A stretch of DNA of 49,410 nt from Methylomonas koyamae (GTDB lineage Bacteria; Pseudomonadota; Gammaproteobacteria; Methylococcales; Methylomonadaceae), in contig CAMCSF010000002.1 of the NCBI GenBank assembly GCA_945877625.1, positions 1 through 49,410 on the forward strand. Direction: 5' to 3'. The position numbers were made by a program, and so were the translations under genes. Position 1 is the first letter of the stretch. Each line of letters opens with the position of its first letter. The notes beneath the pieces were generated by a model. That model was given only the letters and a program-made list of their open reading frames with translations. It was not told the DNA's origin and did no database searches. Of this stretch, positions 35,099 to 44,033 are shown piece by piece.

Positions 35099-38000
35099 GC
35101 ACCTGCACTCTAGAAATTTGCTGGCCTGGTTTGCCGCCAATCCGGTCGCCGCCAATTTGCTGATGCTGCTGATCATGAGTGGCGGCTTGCTGGGCATTGC
35201 CGATGTCGATAAGGAAGTATTTCCGCGCTTCAGTCCACACCAGATTGTGGTCAACACCCAATACCCCGGCGCTGGTACTGCAGAAGTCGAAGAATCAGTG
35301 TGCGTGCCGATTGAAGAAGCCATTCATGACATTCCCGGCGTTAAACATTTGCACAGCGAGATTCGCGGTGATGACTGCAAGATTGAAGTAGAGATTTTGC
35401 CGGATGTGCCTCGCGAACAAGTCATGGCCAGTGTGCAAAGCAAGGTGCAAGGCATCGCCAAATTGCCCAAGCAACTGGAAAAAATCCAGGTGCTGCCTGC
35501 TGATCGTAATGATGATGACGGTGTAATCTGGGTCGCACTGCACGGCAATACCGACGCCTTTACCCTGCAAAGCTTTGGCGAACACATTCAACAACAACTG
35601 GCGGCAATTCCCGGCGTCAGCAAAGCCAGCAATTATGGGGAAATGGCTTACGAGCTGGCGATTGAAGTCTCGCCAGACAAATTACATCAATACCAATTAA
35701 CTCTGGACGAAATCGCGCAAGCGGTGCGCAAAGCTTCGGTGGATTTGCCGGGTGGGTTGATCAAAAATCCCGATGGCGAATTGCTGTTACGGGTTAATCA
35801 ACGGGCTAAGGATGCCGATGCGGTCAGTGCGTTAATCATCAAAACTTTACCGGACGGTAATCGGGTCAGGCTCGACCAAATTGCCACGATTAAGGATGGT
35901 TTAGAAGAACGCTTATCCGAGTGGCATCACAATGGCGAAATCGCACAAGGCTGGGAAGTGCATACCACGCAAGACAGTGTCGCGGTGGCTCGGCAAGTTA
36001 AAGCGAGCGTTGAACAGCTTCGCCAGCAGTTACCACCCGGTTTGCGACTGATAACCTGGTGGGACGACTCGCAAGCCTATGACGAGCGTATCGATACCCT
36101 ACTGGAAGATGGTCTGAGCGGCTTTTTGCTGGTGTGTCTGGTGTTATCGCTGTTCTTGCGGGTGCGAGTGGCACTGTGGGCTGGCGTGGGAATTTTTACC
36201 TCAGTGTTGGGGGCGTTCTGGTTGATGCCTGCTTTGGATGTATCGCTGAACATGCTGTCCTTGTTCGGCTTCTTACTGGCGATGGGGATTCTGGTGGATG
36301 ACGCCATCATCATTGGCGAGAGCGTGCATAGTCGCCAAGTCGAAAACAGGCTTTCGCCACTGCAAGCTACCATCCAAGGCGTGCAAGACGTTGCCTTGCC
36401 AGTGATTCTGTCGGTGTTGATTGTACTGGTGGCCTTTTTGCCTGGCTTGTTCCTACCCGGCTGGGGCGGACAAATGATGAAGCCGATTTGTCTGGTGATG
36501 ATTTTGACCTTGGTATTTTCCTTGGTCGAAGCCTTGCTAATTTTGCCATCTCATCTGGTTAGTGATGTGGAATCGACCGTTAAGCCCAGTCGCCTGCAAC
36601 GCCTTCGCCAGCGCGTGAACGACCGGCTGGATCATTTTCTCGAGCAGGTCTATCGCCCATTCCTTGAAACCGCCATCGCTTGGCGCTATTTAACGGCGTC
36701 TTTGTTTTTGGGGCTGATCCTGTTTTGCGTAGCCTTAGTCACTAGCGACACGGTGCGGCAATCCATCAATCCCGATGTCACCAAAGACAGCTTTTGGGTA
36801 TCCATGCAGTTGCCGCAAAGTGCGCCGTATAGCGAAGCCAAAGCCTTAGCGACCAAAGTGGAACTGGCCTTATTCAGTTTGCGTGATGAGTTGGATGGTG
36901 TGAAGCACAACGAGCACCCGACGAATCAAACCGTACAAGCCGCTCAAGCACATGAAAACAGTGTCATCGTCGGCGTAGAAACCATCATCTGGGAACACGG
37001 TGCCGGTATTTGGTTGGAGTTCTCGCCTGTCGGCCGTCAACGCATTAAAGTCGAAGACTTTATCCACCAATGGCGTGAGCGCATCGGCGACATTGGACGC
37101 GGTAAGGTGGATTTTATCTACAAAGAAGGCGATGTGCCGTATGACATCGAATTGCTGCTGGGCGCCACCGATTCTGAGCTGCTACCCACGGCTGCCGAGC
37201 AACTTAAACAGCAATTGCAGGCGCTGCCCGGCGTTTACGATGTGGTCGATTCCAGCGAACCCGGCAAACCGGAAATCAAACTCAGCCTAAAACCCAACGC
37301 CGAACGCTTGGGACTGCGCTTAGTACAACTGGCTGAACAAGTCCATCACGGTTATTACGGTGACGAAGTGCATCGGTTTTTACGCGGCCGCAGCGAAGTC
37401 AAAGTCATGGTGCGTTATCCACTGGATCAACGGCAATCGCTGGATACCTTAAAGCAACAACCGATTCGCTTGCCGAATGGTTCGACTGCGCCACTGGGTG
37501 AATTAGCGGAGATTCAATTGGCGCCGGGTTATTCACGTTTGGTGCGGGAGGATCGGCAGCGGGTATTAAAAGTCCAGGCCCGCGTCAATCCAGCTTTGGC
37601 CGATGCCAATGCCTTGTATGCACAACTGGAGCAAACGCAGATACCGGCTTTGCAGCAAGCCTTGCCTGGCTTAACCGTGCAAATCGGTCAACAACGCCAG
37701 GAACAGGAAGCCATGTTGGCCGCCTTTGCCAAAAACACCCTGATTGCCTTGCTGGTGATTTATGCCTTGATCGCAGTGCCGTTTAAGTCATACAGCAAAC
37801 CTTTGATCTTTTTGCTGGCCGCGCCGGTTGCGTGGTGCGGGGCGGTGTTGGCGCATTGGGCGTTTGGCTTGCCGCTGTCGATGGAGTCTTTGGTAGGCAT
37901 GATTGCTGCCAGCGGTGTGGTGGTCAATGACAGTCTGGTGCTGCTGGATTACATCCGCCAGCACGGCGATGACGACCAGCCGGTTGAGCGCCTGATCATC

Positions 38001-38207
38001 GACGCGTGTAGTTCCCGTTTTCGCGCCATCCTGCTGGCGTTTTTAACCAACTTTGCCGGTTTCCTGCCGACGCTACTGGAAACCAGTCCGCAAGCGCAAT
38101 TTTTGATTCCGATGACCTTGTCGCTATCAGCCGGTTTGCTGATCGGTATGGCGGCCAGTTTGATTCTGACACCAGTGTGTTATGCGATTTTGGCGCGACC
38201 CTCTTAA
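35091..38207 (+). CDS. RND-family efflux permease, AcrB-like
   Basis: Inner membrane proton-driven pump, 1038 residues, the family's usual size. TM1 (about 14-31; NPVAANLLMLLIMSGGLLGIAD) is followed by the first porter loop, TM2-6 with the proton-relay Asp pair in GILVDDAIIIGESV (Asp403-Asp404), a second large periplasmic loop, and TM8-12 (ALIAVPFKSYSKPLIFLLAAPVAW; GMIAASGVVVNDSLVLLDYIRQ; the last helix ends TPVCYAILARP). In TM10 the position of AcrB's key lysine is Asn-Asp (VVVNDSL), as in many uncharacterised RND clades, so it is not a standard multidrug AcrB. Substrate unknown. Confidence 0.92.
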   Translation: MTKHLHSRNLLAWFAANPVAANLLMLLIMSGGLLGIADVDKEVFPRFSPHQIVVNTQYPGAGTAEVEESVCVPIEEAIHDIPGVKHLHSEIRGDDCKIEVEILPDVPREQVMASVQSKVQGIAKLPKQLEKIQVLPADRNDDDGVIWVALHGNTDAFTLQSFGEHIQQQLAAIPGVSKASNYGEMAYELAIEVSPDKLHQYQLTLDEIAQAVRKASVDLPGGLIKNPDGELLLRVNQRAKDADAVSALIIKTLPDGNRVRLDQIATIKDGLEERLSEWHHNGEIAQGWEVHTTQDSVAVARQVKASVEQLRQQLPPGLRLITWWDDSQAYDERIDTLLEDGLSGFLLVCLVLSLFLRVRVALWAGVGIFTSVLGAFWLMPALDVSLNMLSLFGFLLAMGILVDDAIIIGESVHSRQVENRLSPLQATIQGVQDVALPVILSVLIVLVAFLPGLFLPGWGGQMMKPICLVMILTLVFSLVEALLILPSHLVSDVESTVKPSRLQRLRQRVNDRLDHFLEQVYRPFLETAIAWRYLTASLFLGLILFCVALVTSDTVRQSINPDVTKDSFWVSMQLPQSAPYSEAKALATKVELALFSLRDELDGVKHNEHPTNQTVQAAQAHENSVIVGVETIIWEHGAGIWLEFSPVGRQRIKVEDFIHQWRERIGDIGRGKVDFIYKEGDVPYDIELLLGATDSELLPTAAEQLKQQLQALPGVYDVVDSSEPGKPEIKLSLKPNAERLGLRLVQLAEQVHHGYYGDEVHRFLRGRSEVKVMVRYPLDQRQSLDTLKQQPIRLPNGSTAPLGELAEIQLAPGYSRLVREDRQRVLKVQARVNPALADANALYAQLEQTQIPALQQALPGLTVQIGQQRQEQEAMLAAFAKNTLIALLVIYALIAVPFKSYSKPLIFLLAAPVAWCGAVLAHWAFGLPLSMESLVGMIAASGVVVNDSLVLLDYIRQHGDDDQPVERLIIDACSSRFRAILLAFLTNFAGFLPTLLETSPQAQFLIPMTLSLSAGLLIGMAASLILTPVCYAILARPS

Positions 38208-38260
38208 CTTCGTCTCGCCATCCCCATAATTATAAAGAGTATTAAGGAAGGAGAATTTAC

Positions 38261-38506
38261 ATGTTACGAAAACCCCACAAGAAATCGAGGCTTGAACCTC
38301 CGATAGTGGTTTCATCTGAACAAGCTACGGAAGTGTTTCCATCGGTGCGCTATTTTCAGATTCATTTTGAGTTCTTACAGGAACAATTAAGCTTGATTCT
38401 GCATAATCAGGAGCGCTTGCAGCACCAAATTCAGCAGTTGAGGGCAAATTATGGTGAAGCTGTTGATGAGGAATTAGCGGTGATTCATCAATCTCGAAAG
38501 CCTTGA
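38261..38506 (+). CDS. Small coiled-coil protein after the RND operon, function unknown
   Basis: 81 residues starting at an ATG with GGAGAA before it. A basic, Pro-rich N-terminus (RKPHKKSRLEPP) is followed by a long amphipathic helix with heptad-like spacing (FEFLQEQLSLILHNQERLQHQIQQLRANYGEAVDEELAVIH). No signal peptide, membrane segment or recognisable family. It starts 53 bases after the RND permease stop and could be co-transcribed, but its AT-richer codon use resembles the genes that follow. Confidence 0.55.
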   Translation: MLRKPHKKSRLEPPIVVSSEQATEVFPSVRYFQIHFEFLQEQLSLILHNQERLQHQIQQLRANYGEAVDEELAVIHQSRKP

Positions 38507-38593
38507 AAACACGGTTTTAATTATCAAAACCTATTTTTAGCTGGCTGGTTAACTTAAAATCGCGATTGTTTTGGTTTTTAATCTTCAAATATC

Positions 38594-39520
38594 GTGTATC
38601 AGGCAAAAGATTTTATAGAAACAACCCAAGGCTTACTGTTTGCGGTGGTAATGGCTGGTGTTGAAGCCAGCAAAGTACGTTGTTTCTTGCGCTATATTCA
38701 AATCGATCAACATTGGCAAAAGGTGAATACCGAAAATGCTAATCAATACCTAGCAACAAATTTTCCACAGTATTTGTTTTATTCAAATCAGTTAGACGCG
38801 CAAATGCATGGTGTCGAGATTGGTCAGATTGTTAATCATTATTCGCCGCAGACAGTCTTACAAACCCTGTTAAAACAGTTGCCCAGCGATCAAGTTATCG
38901 CTGATTTACAGCAGTTATGTGGCTTATTTATTGGGCAAGGCATTGATTTGCAACATATTGGTATTACCGGTTCTTGTTTGCTGGGATTGCAAAATCATCA
39001 TTCTGATATTGATTTGGTTTGTTATGACCGAGGTGAATTTCAGCGATTGCGGAATGTGGTGCAAAGCTTGATTGCTAGTAACGATTGTCAAAATCTAGCT
39101 GATGCCGATTGGCTGGAGGCTTATCAGCGCCGTAATTGTGATTTGTCATTGGATGATTACATTTGGCATGAGCAGCGTAAATACAACAAAGCCTTAATTA
39201 ACCAGCGTAAATTTGATTTGTCTTTGCTGGTGCCGAGTCAATCAGCTAATCGGCAATTTCAGAAATTGGCTGCAATTGAGTTACAGGCAAAAGTAATCGA
39301 CGATCAATTTAGTTTTGATTATCCGGCTGAATTTTTGATTGATGATGCTGACATTGAACGGGTGGTTTGTTTTACCGCGACTTATAACGGCCAAGCAGTT
39401 AACGGCGAGCAAATCGCGATTGCTGGGCAGTTAGAGCAAGATCAATTTGGCGCCAAGCGGATTGTTGTTGGTTCTAATCGTGAAGCGCAGGGCCAATATA
39501 TTAAGGTGATACATGGTTAA
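38594..39520 (+). CDS. Nucleotidyltransferase-fold protein of unknown role
   Basis: 308 residues from a GTG start, with no strong ribosome-binding site. The core has the minimal nucleotidyltransferase signature GITGSCLLGLQNHHSDIDLV (residues ~119-138): GS, then an Asp-x-Asp for metal binding, as in the DNA polymerase beta superfamily. The remaining segments (an N-terminal beta-rich ~90 residues and a C-terminal ~80 residues with FGAKRIVVGSNREAQGQYIKV) match nothing I can name. It overlaps the next gene, a HAD phosphatase, by 8 bases, so the two are coupled. Substrates could be a sugar, a nucleotide or a tRNA; nothing in the sequence settles this. Confidence 0.65.
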   Translation: MYQAKDFIETTQGLLFAVVMAGVEASKVRCFLRYIQIDQHWQKVNTENANQYLATNFPQYLFYSNQLDAQMHGVEIGQIVNHYSPQTVLQTLLKQLPSDQVIADLQQLCGLFIGQGIDLQHIGITGSCLLGLQNHHSDIDLVCYDRGEFQRLRNVVQSLIASNDCQNLADADWLEAYQRRNCDLSLDDYIWHEQRKYNKALINQRKFDLSLLVPSQSANRQFQKLAAIELQAKVIDDQFSFDYPAEFLIDDADIERVVCFTATYNGQAVNGEQIAIAGQLEQDQFGAKRIVVGSNREAQGQYIKVIHG

Positions 39521-40202
39521 AGCCATTATCTTTGATATGGATGGCTTGGTGATTGATAGCGAAGCCGGTTATGTTGCGGCTTGGCGGCAAACTGCGATGG
39601 CGATGGGTTATTCGATTGATGATGAGTTTGCTCATGGCTTATCGGGTGCCAATGCTGAGCATGTCAAAAACTATCTGTTAGAAAAATTCGGTGATGGGTT
39701 TGATTTGACGCGGTTTAGGCAATTGAGCACTGAAATTTGGTTGGCGCATGTTGAGCAATATGGGATTGCGGTTAAACCGGGTTTCTTTAGCCTGCTTGAG
39801 TTGATTCAACAACGCCAAATACCGTTTTGCTTGGCGACTAATAGCCAGCGAGTCCAAGCTTTACGGTGTTTAAGCTTTGCTGGATTGGATGGTGTGTTTC
39901 AGCACATTATTGCTCGTGATGATGTGATTAAGGGCAAACCGGCGCCTGATTTGTTTATTAAAGCAGCCGATGTTTTAGCGCATTCTGTCGCTGATTGTTT
40001 GGTGTTAGAGGATTCGCCGATTGGGATTGAGGCTGCGGTTGCGGCGGGAGCACCTTGTTTTTATTTGCCCTCGCAAGCGGTGGGCGATCCTTGGGCGAGT
40101 CAGCAAGCGATTCGGGTGTTTGAGGATTTAGAGCAAGTGGCGACTGAATTGATGCAAGCATCCGATTCCAGTTTGCAAAATAGTCGGCATGACTGGGTTT
40201 AA
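39513..40202 (+). CDS. HAD-superfamily phosphatase (beta-phosphoglucomutase-like)
   Basis: 229-residue haloacid dehalogenase hydrolase. The nucleophile motif FDMDG (7-11, Asp8 and Asp10) is followed by a helical cap (about 15-85), motif II (FCLATNSQ, about 108-115), the conserved Lys in DVIKGKPAPDLF and the metal Asp pair in LVLEDSPIGIEAAVAAG. Its substrate should be a sugar phosphate or 2-deoxysugar phosphate, judging by the YniC/PgmB-like cap. It is coupled to the nucleotidyltransferase by an 8-base overlap, suggesting a shared pathway. pgaB begins 108 bases later. Confidence 0.85.
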   Translation: MVKAIIFDMDGLVIDSEAGYVAAWRQTAMAMGYSIDDEFAHGLSGANAEHVKNYLLEKFGDGFDLTRFRQLSTEIWLAHVEQYGIAVKPGFFSLLELIQQRQIPFCLATNSQRVQALRCLSFAGLDGVFQHIIARDDVIKGKPAPDLFIKAADVLAHSVADCLVLEDSPIGIEAAVAAGAPCFYLPSQAVGDPWASQQAIRVFEDLEQVATELMQASDSSLQNSRHDWV

Positions 40203-40310
40203 ATAAAGCATGATAAAGTTGATGATTCGGGTAAAATTCCGGCGGAATTCTGGCCTTTACTTTGTTTAAGAGCCAGCTTTATCTGGTTTTTCTGGTTTAA
40301 CGAATCCAAT

Positions 40311-42224
40311 ATGCGCCTTTTAGCTCGTTTAGTTTTTATATTTATCTGCCTTTTTTTCAGCACTTTAGCGATTGCTGAAACCGCTATTCCCGGTTTTATT
40401 GTGGTGAATTATCACGATATTCTCGAAGAAGAGGAGCGGGTACCGCCATTTGATCGAATCGCTGTTTGTAAACAACATTTGGAAGATCATTTCGCTTGGC
40501 TGAAGAAAAATAACTATCACGTTATTAGCGTTCAAGACGTTTTGGATGCCATGAAAGGTGACAAGCCATTGCCGCCCAAGGCAATCATGCTGACTTTTGA
40601 TGATGGCTATCAAAGCTTCTATACCCGAGCGATGCCACTGCTGAAAAAATATAAATATCCAGCCACTTTAGCGGTAGTCGGTACTTGGTTGGAACAGCAA
40701 AAAGTCGCCGGTGTTAAGCCTTTAATGACGCCAGCGCAAATTCGTGAAGTGATGAATAGCGGTTTGGTCGAAATTGCTTCTCATACCCACGATTTACACC
40801 ATGACATTCCTGCTAATCCACAAGGCAATAATCAAAGTGCCGTCACAGCGCGTTTGTATAGTGCTGAGTATGATGAATATGAGAATGACGAAAGTTACCG
40901 TAAACGCTTGTTTAACGAAATTGACAAAAGTTCTGAGCGTTTATTTCAAATTACCGGCAAACGCCCAAGGGTGATTGTCTGGCCTTATGGCGAATACAAC
41001 AGCATCGCTTTGGAAGCCGCTAAATTGGCCGGAATGCCCATTACTATGGGTTTAAATGATGGCCTGAATACTTTGGCCGATGCTCGAGTCATGAAGCGAA
41101 TGATGATTACAGACGATGCAAATGCCGAGCAATTTGCTGAAATCGTTAAGAATCAACGTAACGCAGAAAAATTACGGGTTGCTCATGTTGATTTGGATTA
41201 CATCTATGATGACGATGAAGAACAAACTGCTAAAAATTTAACCTCCTTGTTAGAGCGGATTAAAGCCAGTGGTGCTAACACTGTTTATTTACAAGCTTAT
41301 TCCGATCCTGATGGTGACGGCAACGCCGATCAACTGTATTTTCCGAATCGCCATTTGCCAGTTCGTCGTGATTTGTTCAATCATGTGGCATTACAGTTGC
41401 GTACTCGCGCTGGGGTTAAAGTTTATGCGTGGATGCCGATTTTGGCTTACAAAGGCGATGCGCCTTTGAAATGGTATGTCAAAGAATGGCGTGATGGTGA
41501 AGCGCAGTTATCGCGTCACATCTATACGCGTTTATCGCCGTTTAATCCTGAAGCGCGTCAATATATTGGCGAGATTTACGAAGATTTAGCCAAAAACTGT
41601 AGCTTCAATGGCATTTTGTTCCATGATGACGGAATTTTGTCTGATTATGAAGACGTGTCGCCAATGGCGATGGATTTTGCTCATAACGTTTGGGGCTTGC
41701 CGGCTGAGTTTAAAAAAATCCACGATTCGCCTGAACTGCGTTTACGTTGGGGGCAATATAAAACTGAATTTTTAGGTCAATTCACCGATTATTTGACCGA
41801 TAGAGTTCGTTATTACCGTCCGTATGTCAAAACTGCGCGTAATTTTTATGCTTTGCCATTAATGCAGCCTTATAGCGAAGAATGGTATGCACAATCATTC
41901 CCAAGCTTTATGAAGCATTACGATTACGTGGCGATAGAGGCGATGCCTTTCATGGAAAAAGCGGCCGATCCTAAAAAATGGTTAACTGAATTAGTGAAGA
42001 AAACCGCTGAATATCCACATGGTTTAGACAAAATGGTGTTTGAGCTACAAGCGGTGGATTGGGAAAAACAGCAAGATATTCCGATGGCCATATTTAATGA
42101 GCAATTCCAGTTGTTGAAAAAACAAGGTGCAAAACATATTGGTTATTACCCTGATAATCAGTATCGCGATCAACCTAAACTGGAAGAGTTGAAGAAATAT
42201 TTTGCTGTCGATAAACAAAATTAA
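40311..42224 (+). CDS. pgaB: Poly-beta-1,6-N-acetylglucosamine N-deacetylase PgaB
   Basis: Periplasmic enzyme that partly deacetylates PNAG during export, needed for biofilm adhesion. 637 residues with a signal peptide (cleavage near LAIA-ET, 22); unlike E. coli PgaB I see no lipobox cysteine at the cleavage site. The deacetylase domain has IPGFIVVNYHDI (26-37), TFDDGY (95-100), SHTHDLHH (157-164) and VIVWPYGEYNSIALE. The C-terminal GHL13-type barrel (about 285-637) begins HVDLDYIYDDDEEQT and contains GVKVYAWMPILAYK, SFNGILFHDDG and DYVAIEAMPFM. It is the first of a pgaB-pgaC-pgaD series; pgaC starts 8 bases after its stop. Confidence 0.95.
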   Translation: MRLLARLVFIFICLFFSTLAIAETAIPGFIVVNYHDILEEEERVPPFDRIAVCKQHLEDHFAWLKKNNYHVISVQDVLDAMKGDKPLPPKAIMLTFDDGYQSFYTRAMPLLKKYKYPATLAVVGTWLEQQKVAGVKPLMTPAQIREVMNSGLVEIASHTHDLHHDIPANPQGNNQSAVTARLYSAEYDEYENDESYRKRLFNEIDKSSERLFQITGKRPRVIVWPYGEYNSIALEAAKLAGMPITMGLNDGLNTLADARVMKRMMITDDANAEQFAEIVKNQRNAEKLRVAHVDLDYIYDDDEEQTAKNLTSLLERIKASGANTVYLQAYSDPDGDGNADQLYFPNRHLPVRRDLFNHVALQLRTRAGVKVYAWMPILAYKGDAPLKWYVKEWRDGEAQLSRHIYTRLSPFNPEARQYIGEIYEDLAKNCSFNGILFHDDGILSDYEDVSPMAMDFAHNVWGLPAEFKKIHDSPELRLRWGQYKTEFLGQFTDYLTDRVRYYRPYVKTARNFYALPLMQPYSEEWYAQSFPSFMKHYDYVAIEAMPFMEKAADPKKWLTELVKKTAEYPHGLDKMVFELQAVDWEKQQDIPMAIFNEQFQLLKKQGAKHIGYYPDNQYRDQPKLEELKKYFAVDKQN

Positions 42225-42232
42225 GGTAGGCA

Positions 42233-43582
42233 ATGGACAATCTTATCGCACAGCCTTGGGTACAAGAGCTAATTGATTTTTGGTTGAAGGCGCAAGAGCA
42301 TTATCAAGAATTGCCTTGGGCGCATTTTGATGAATGGCTATCGCGATTTATCTTTTATTACCCATTATTAATGGCTTATGTCTGGATGTTGGGTGGGATT
42401 ATTTACTATCTGCGCTGGGAACGTAATCGCGGTAATGTGTTGTCAGATTTGCCGGTTTTGGATCAATATCCATCGGTTTCAATTTTGGTGCCTTGTTATA
42501 ACGAGGGCGAAAATGTTCGGGAAACGATTGAATATTTATTACATCAGCAATATCCCAATTACGAGATTATTGCGGTTAATGACGGTAGTAAAGACAACAC
42601 CTTAGACATTCTGCATGAATTGGCCGATCAACATCCGCTAATTCGGGTGGTTAATTTAGCCAGCAATCAAGGTAAAGCGGTTGGATTACGGACAGCAGCT
42701 TTAGTATCAAACAGCGAAATCTTAATCGGTATTGATGGTGATGCGCTATTAGCACCGAATGCGACGGCTTGGATTGTGCGTCATTTTCTTGACAATCCTA
42801 ATGTCGGCGCAGTGACCGGTAATCCACGGATTCGCAATCGTTCCAGTTTGTTAGGCAAGATTCAGGTCGGTGAGTTTTCAGCGATAGTTGGGATGATTAA
42901 ACGTGCTCAACGATCGTATGGACACATTTTTACCATTTCCGGAGTGATTGCAGGTTTCCGTAAAACCGCGCTACATGATGTTGGTTATTGGAGTCCTGAT
43001 ATGGTGACCGAGGACATCGATATTAGTTGGAAATTGCAATTGGCGGGTTGGTCAATTCGATTTGAGCCTAATGCGCTGTGTTGGGTGTTGATGCCGGAAA
43101 CTTTGAATGGTTTATGGAAGCAACGCAGTCGTTGGGCGCAAGGCGGGGTAGAAGTGTTATTACGCTACTTTAAACCCTTATTAAGCTGGCGTTCGCGCGG
43201 CATGTGGCCTTTATATTTGGAATGTAGCATTAGTTTATGCTGGGCATTTTTGGTAGTGGGTTTATTACTTGCTGCGCCAGTGCAATGGATTATTAGTGAA
43301 CAACCTCAAGAAGCTTTAGAAGATTTGTCGCCGCGTTGGACTAGTATGTTGTTGTGTGTGACTTGTTTAATTCAGTTTGCGGTCAGTTTGGCGATTGATT
43401 CCAGTTATGAAAAGCGCAGTGGTGGTTCGGCTAAACATTATTATTGGATGATTTGGTATCCGATTGTTTATTGGATGATTAACGTAGGCACCACGATTCA
43501 TGGTTGTTTCAAAGCTTTGCGCAAAAAACGTGGCCAACGCGCGGTTTGGGTGACTTTGGATAGAGGATTAAGACAAAAATGA
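42233..43582 (+). CDS. pgaC: Poly-beta-1,6-N-acetylglucosamine synthase PgaC
   Basis: Inner membrane GT2 enzyme polymerising UDP-GlcNAc into PNAG. 449 residues: two N-terminal membrane segments (about 38-61), then SILVPCYNEGENV (83-95), NDGSKDNT (116-123), the metal site DGD (168-170), TEDID (259-263) and QRSRWAQGG (297-305, QxxRW), with C-terminal membrane helices (ECSISLCWAFLVVGLLLAAP; LLCVTCLIQFAVSLAI; WMIWYPIVYWMINVG). This pattern is the classical PgaC/IcaA one and differs from the HasA/NodC-like synthase at 8354. It overlaps pgaD by four bases. Confidence 0.96.
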   Translation: MDNLIAQPWVQELIDFWLKAQEHYQELPWAHFDEWLSRFIFYYPLLMAYVWMLGGIIYYLRWERNRGNVLSDLPVLDQYPSVSILVPCYNEGENVRETIEYLLHQQYPNYEIIAVNDGSKDNTLDILHELADQHPLIRVVNLASNQGKAVGLRTAALVSNSEILIGIDGDALLAPNATAWIVRHFLDNPNVGAVTGNPRIRNRSSLLGKIQVGEFSAIVGMIKRAQRSYGHIFTISGVIAGFRKTALHDVGYWSPDMVTEDIDISWKLQLAGWSIRFEPNALCWVLMPETLNGLWKQRSRWAQGGVEVLLRYFKPLLSWRSRGMWPLYLECSISLCWAFLVVGLLLAAPVQWIISEQPQEALEDLSPRWTSMLLCVTCLIQFAVSLAIDSSYEKRSGGSAKHYYWMIWYPIVYWMINVGTTIHGCFKALRKKRGQRAVWVTLDRGLRQK

Positions 43583-44016
43583 AAGAAATCATTATTAATC
43601 AGCCGCACTTACAAAGTTTTCGCCAAAAGTGTGGCTCTTGGTTTTTGTCGGCAGTTAGCTGGTTGCTGTGGCTGTATTTTTTGTTACCACTGTTTACTTT
43701 AGGCGGTTGGTTGCTGGGCGTTAAAAGTTTATCGGACGAAATTCGCTGGTTTGGTGGCTATAAGACTTTGCTAGAGTTATTAGAATTGTACGGCGAAATT
43801 ATTTTAGTGATTGCTGCAGGTTGGGCGGTTTGGTCTTTGTGTTTATCTTGGTTGCATGCCGGTAAATCATCAAAACAACTGCCGACTGTCAATGATGAGC
43901 AGTTATGTGCTAGTTTTAAAGTCGATCAAAAGCAGCTAATTGAAGCAAGGGCTTTAAACAAAGTCACTGTTTGCTTTGATGATCATGCTGGTATTGTTGA
44001 TATTCTTCATAAATAA
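43579..44016 (+). CDS. pgaD: Biofilm PGA synthesis auxiliary protein PgaD
   Basis: 145-residue membrane partner of PgaC; in E. coli the PgaC-PgaD pair forms the c-di-GMP-sensitive synthase. Two hydrophobic helices (about 22-46; WFLSAVSWLLWLYFLLPLFT, and about 72-92; EIILVIAAGWAVWSLCLSWL) are followed by a cytosolic tail (LCASFKVDQKQLIEARALNKVTVCFDDHAGI) that closely matches the PgaD pattern of a helix and short strand. It overlaps pgaC (ATGA), which supports identity. No pgaA porin gene lies in the window. Confidence 0.85.
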   Translation: MKEIIINQPHLQSFRQKCGSWFLSAVSWLLWLYFLLPLFTLGGWLLGVKSLSDEIRWFGGYKTLLELLELYGEIILVIAAGWAVWSLCLSWLHAGKSSKQLPTVNDEQLCASFKVDQKQLIEARALNKVTVCFDDHAGIVDILHK

Positions 44017-44033
44017 GCAATAGGCCAAATTTA

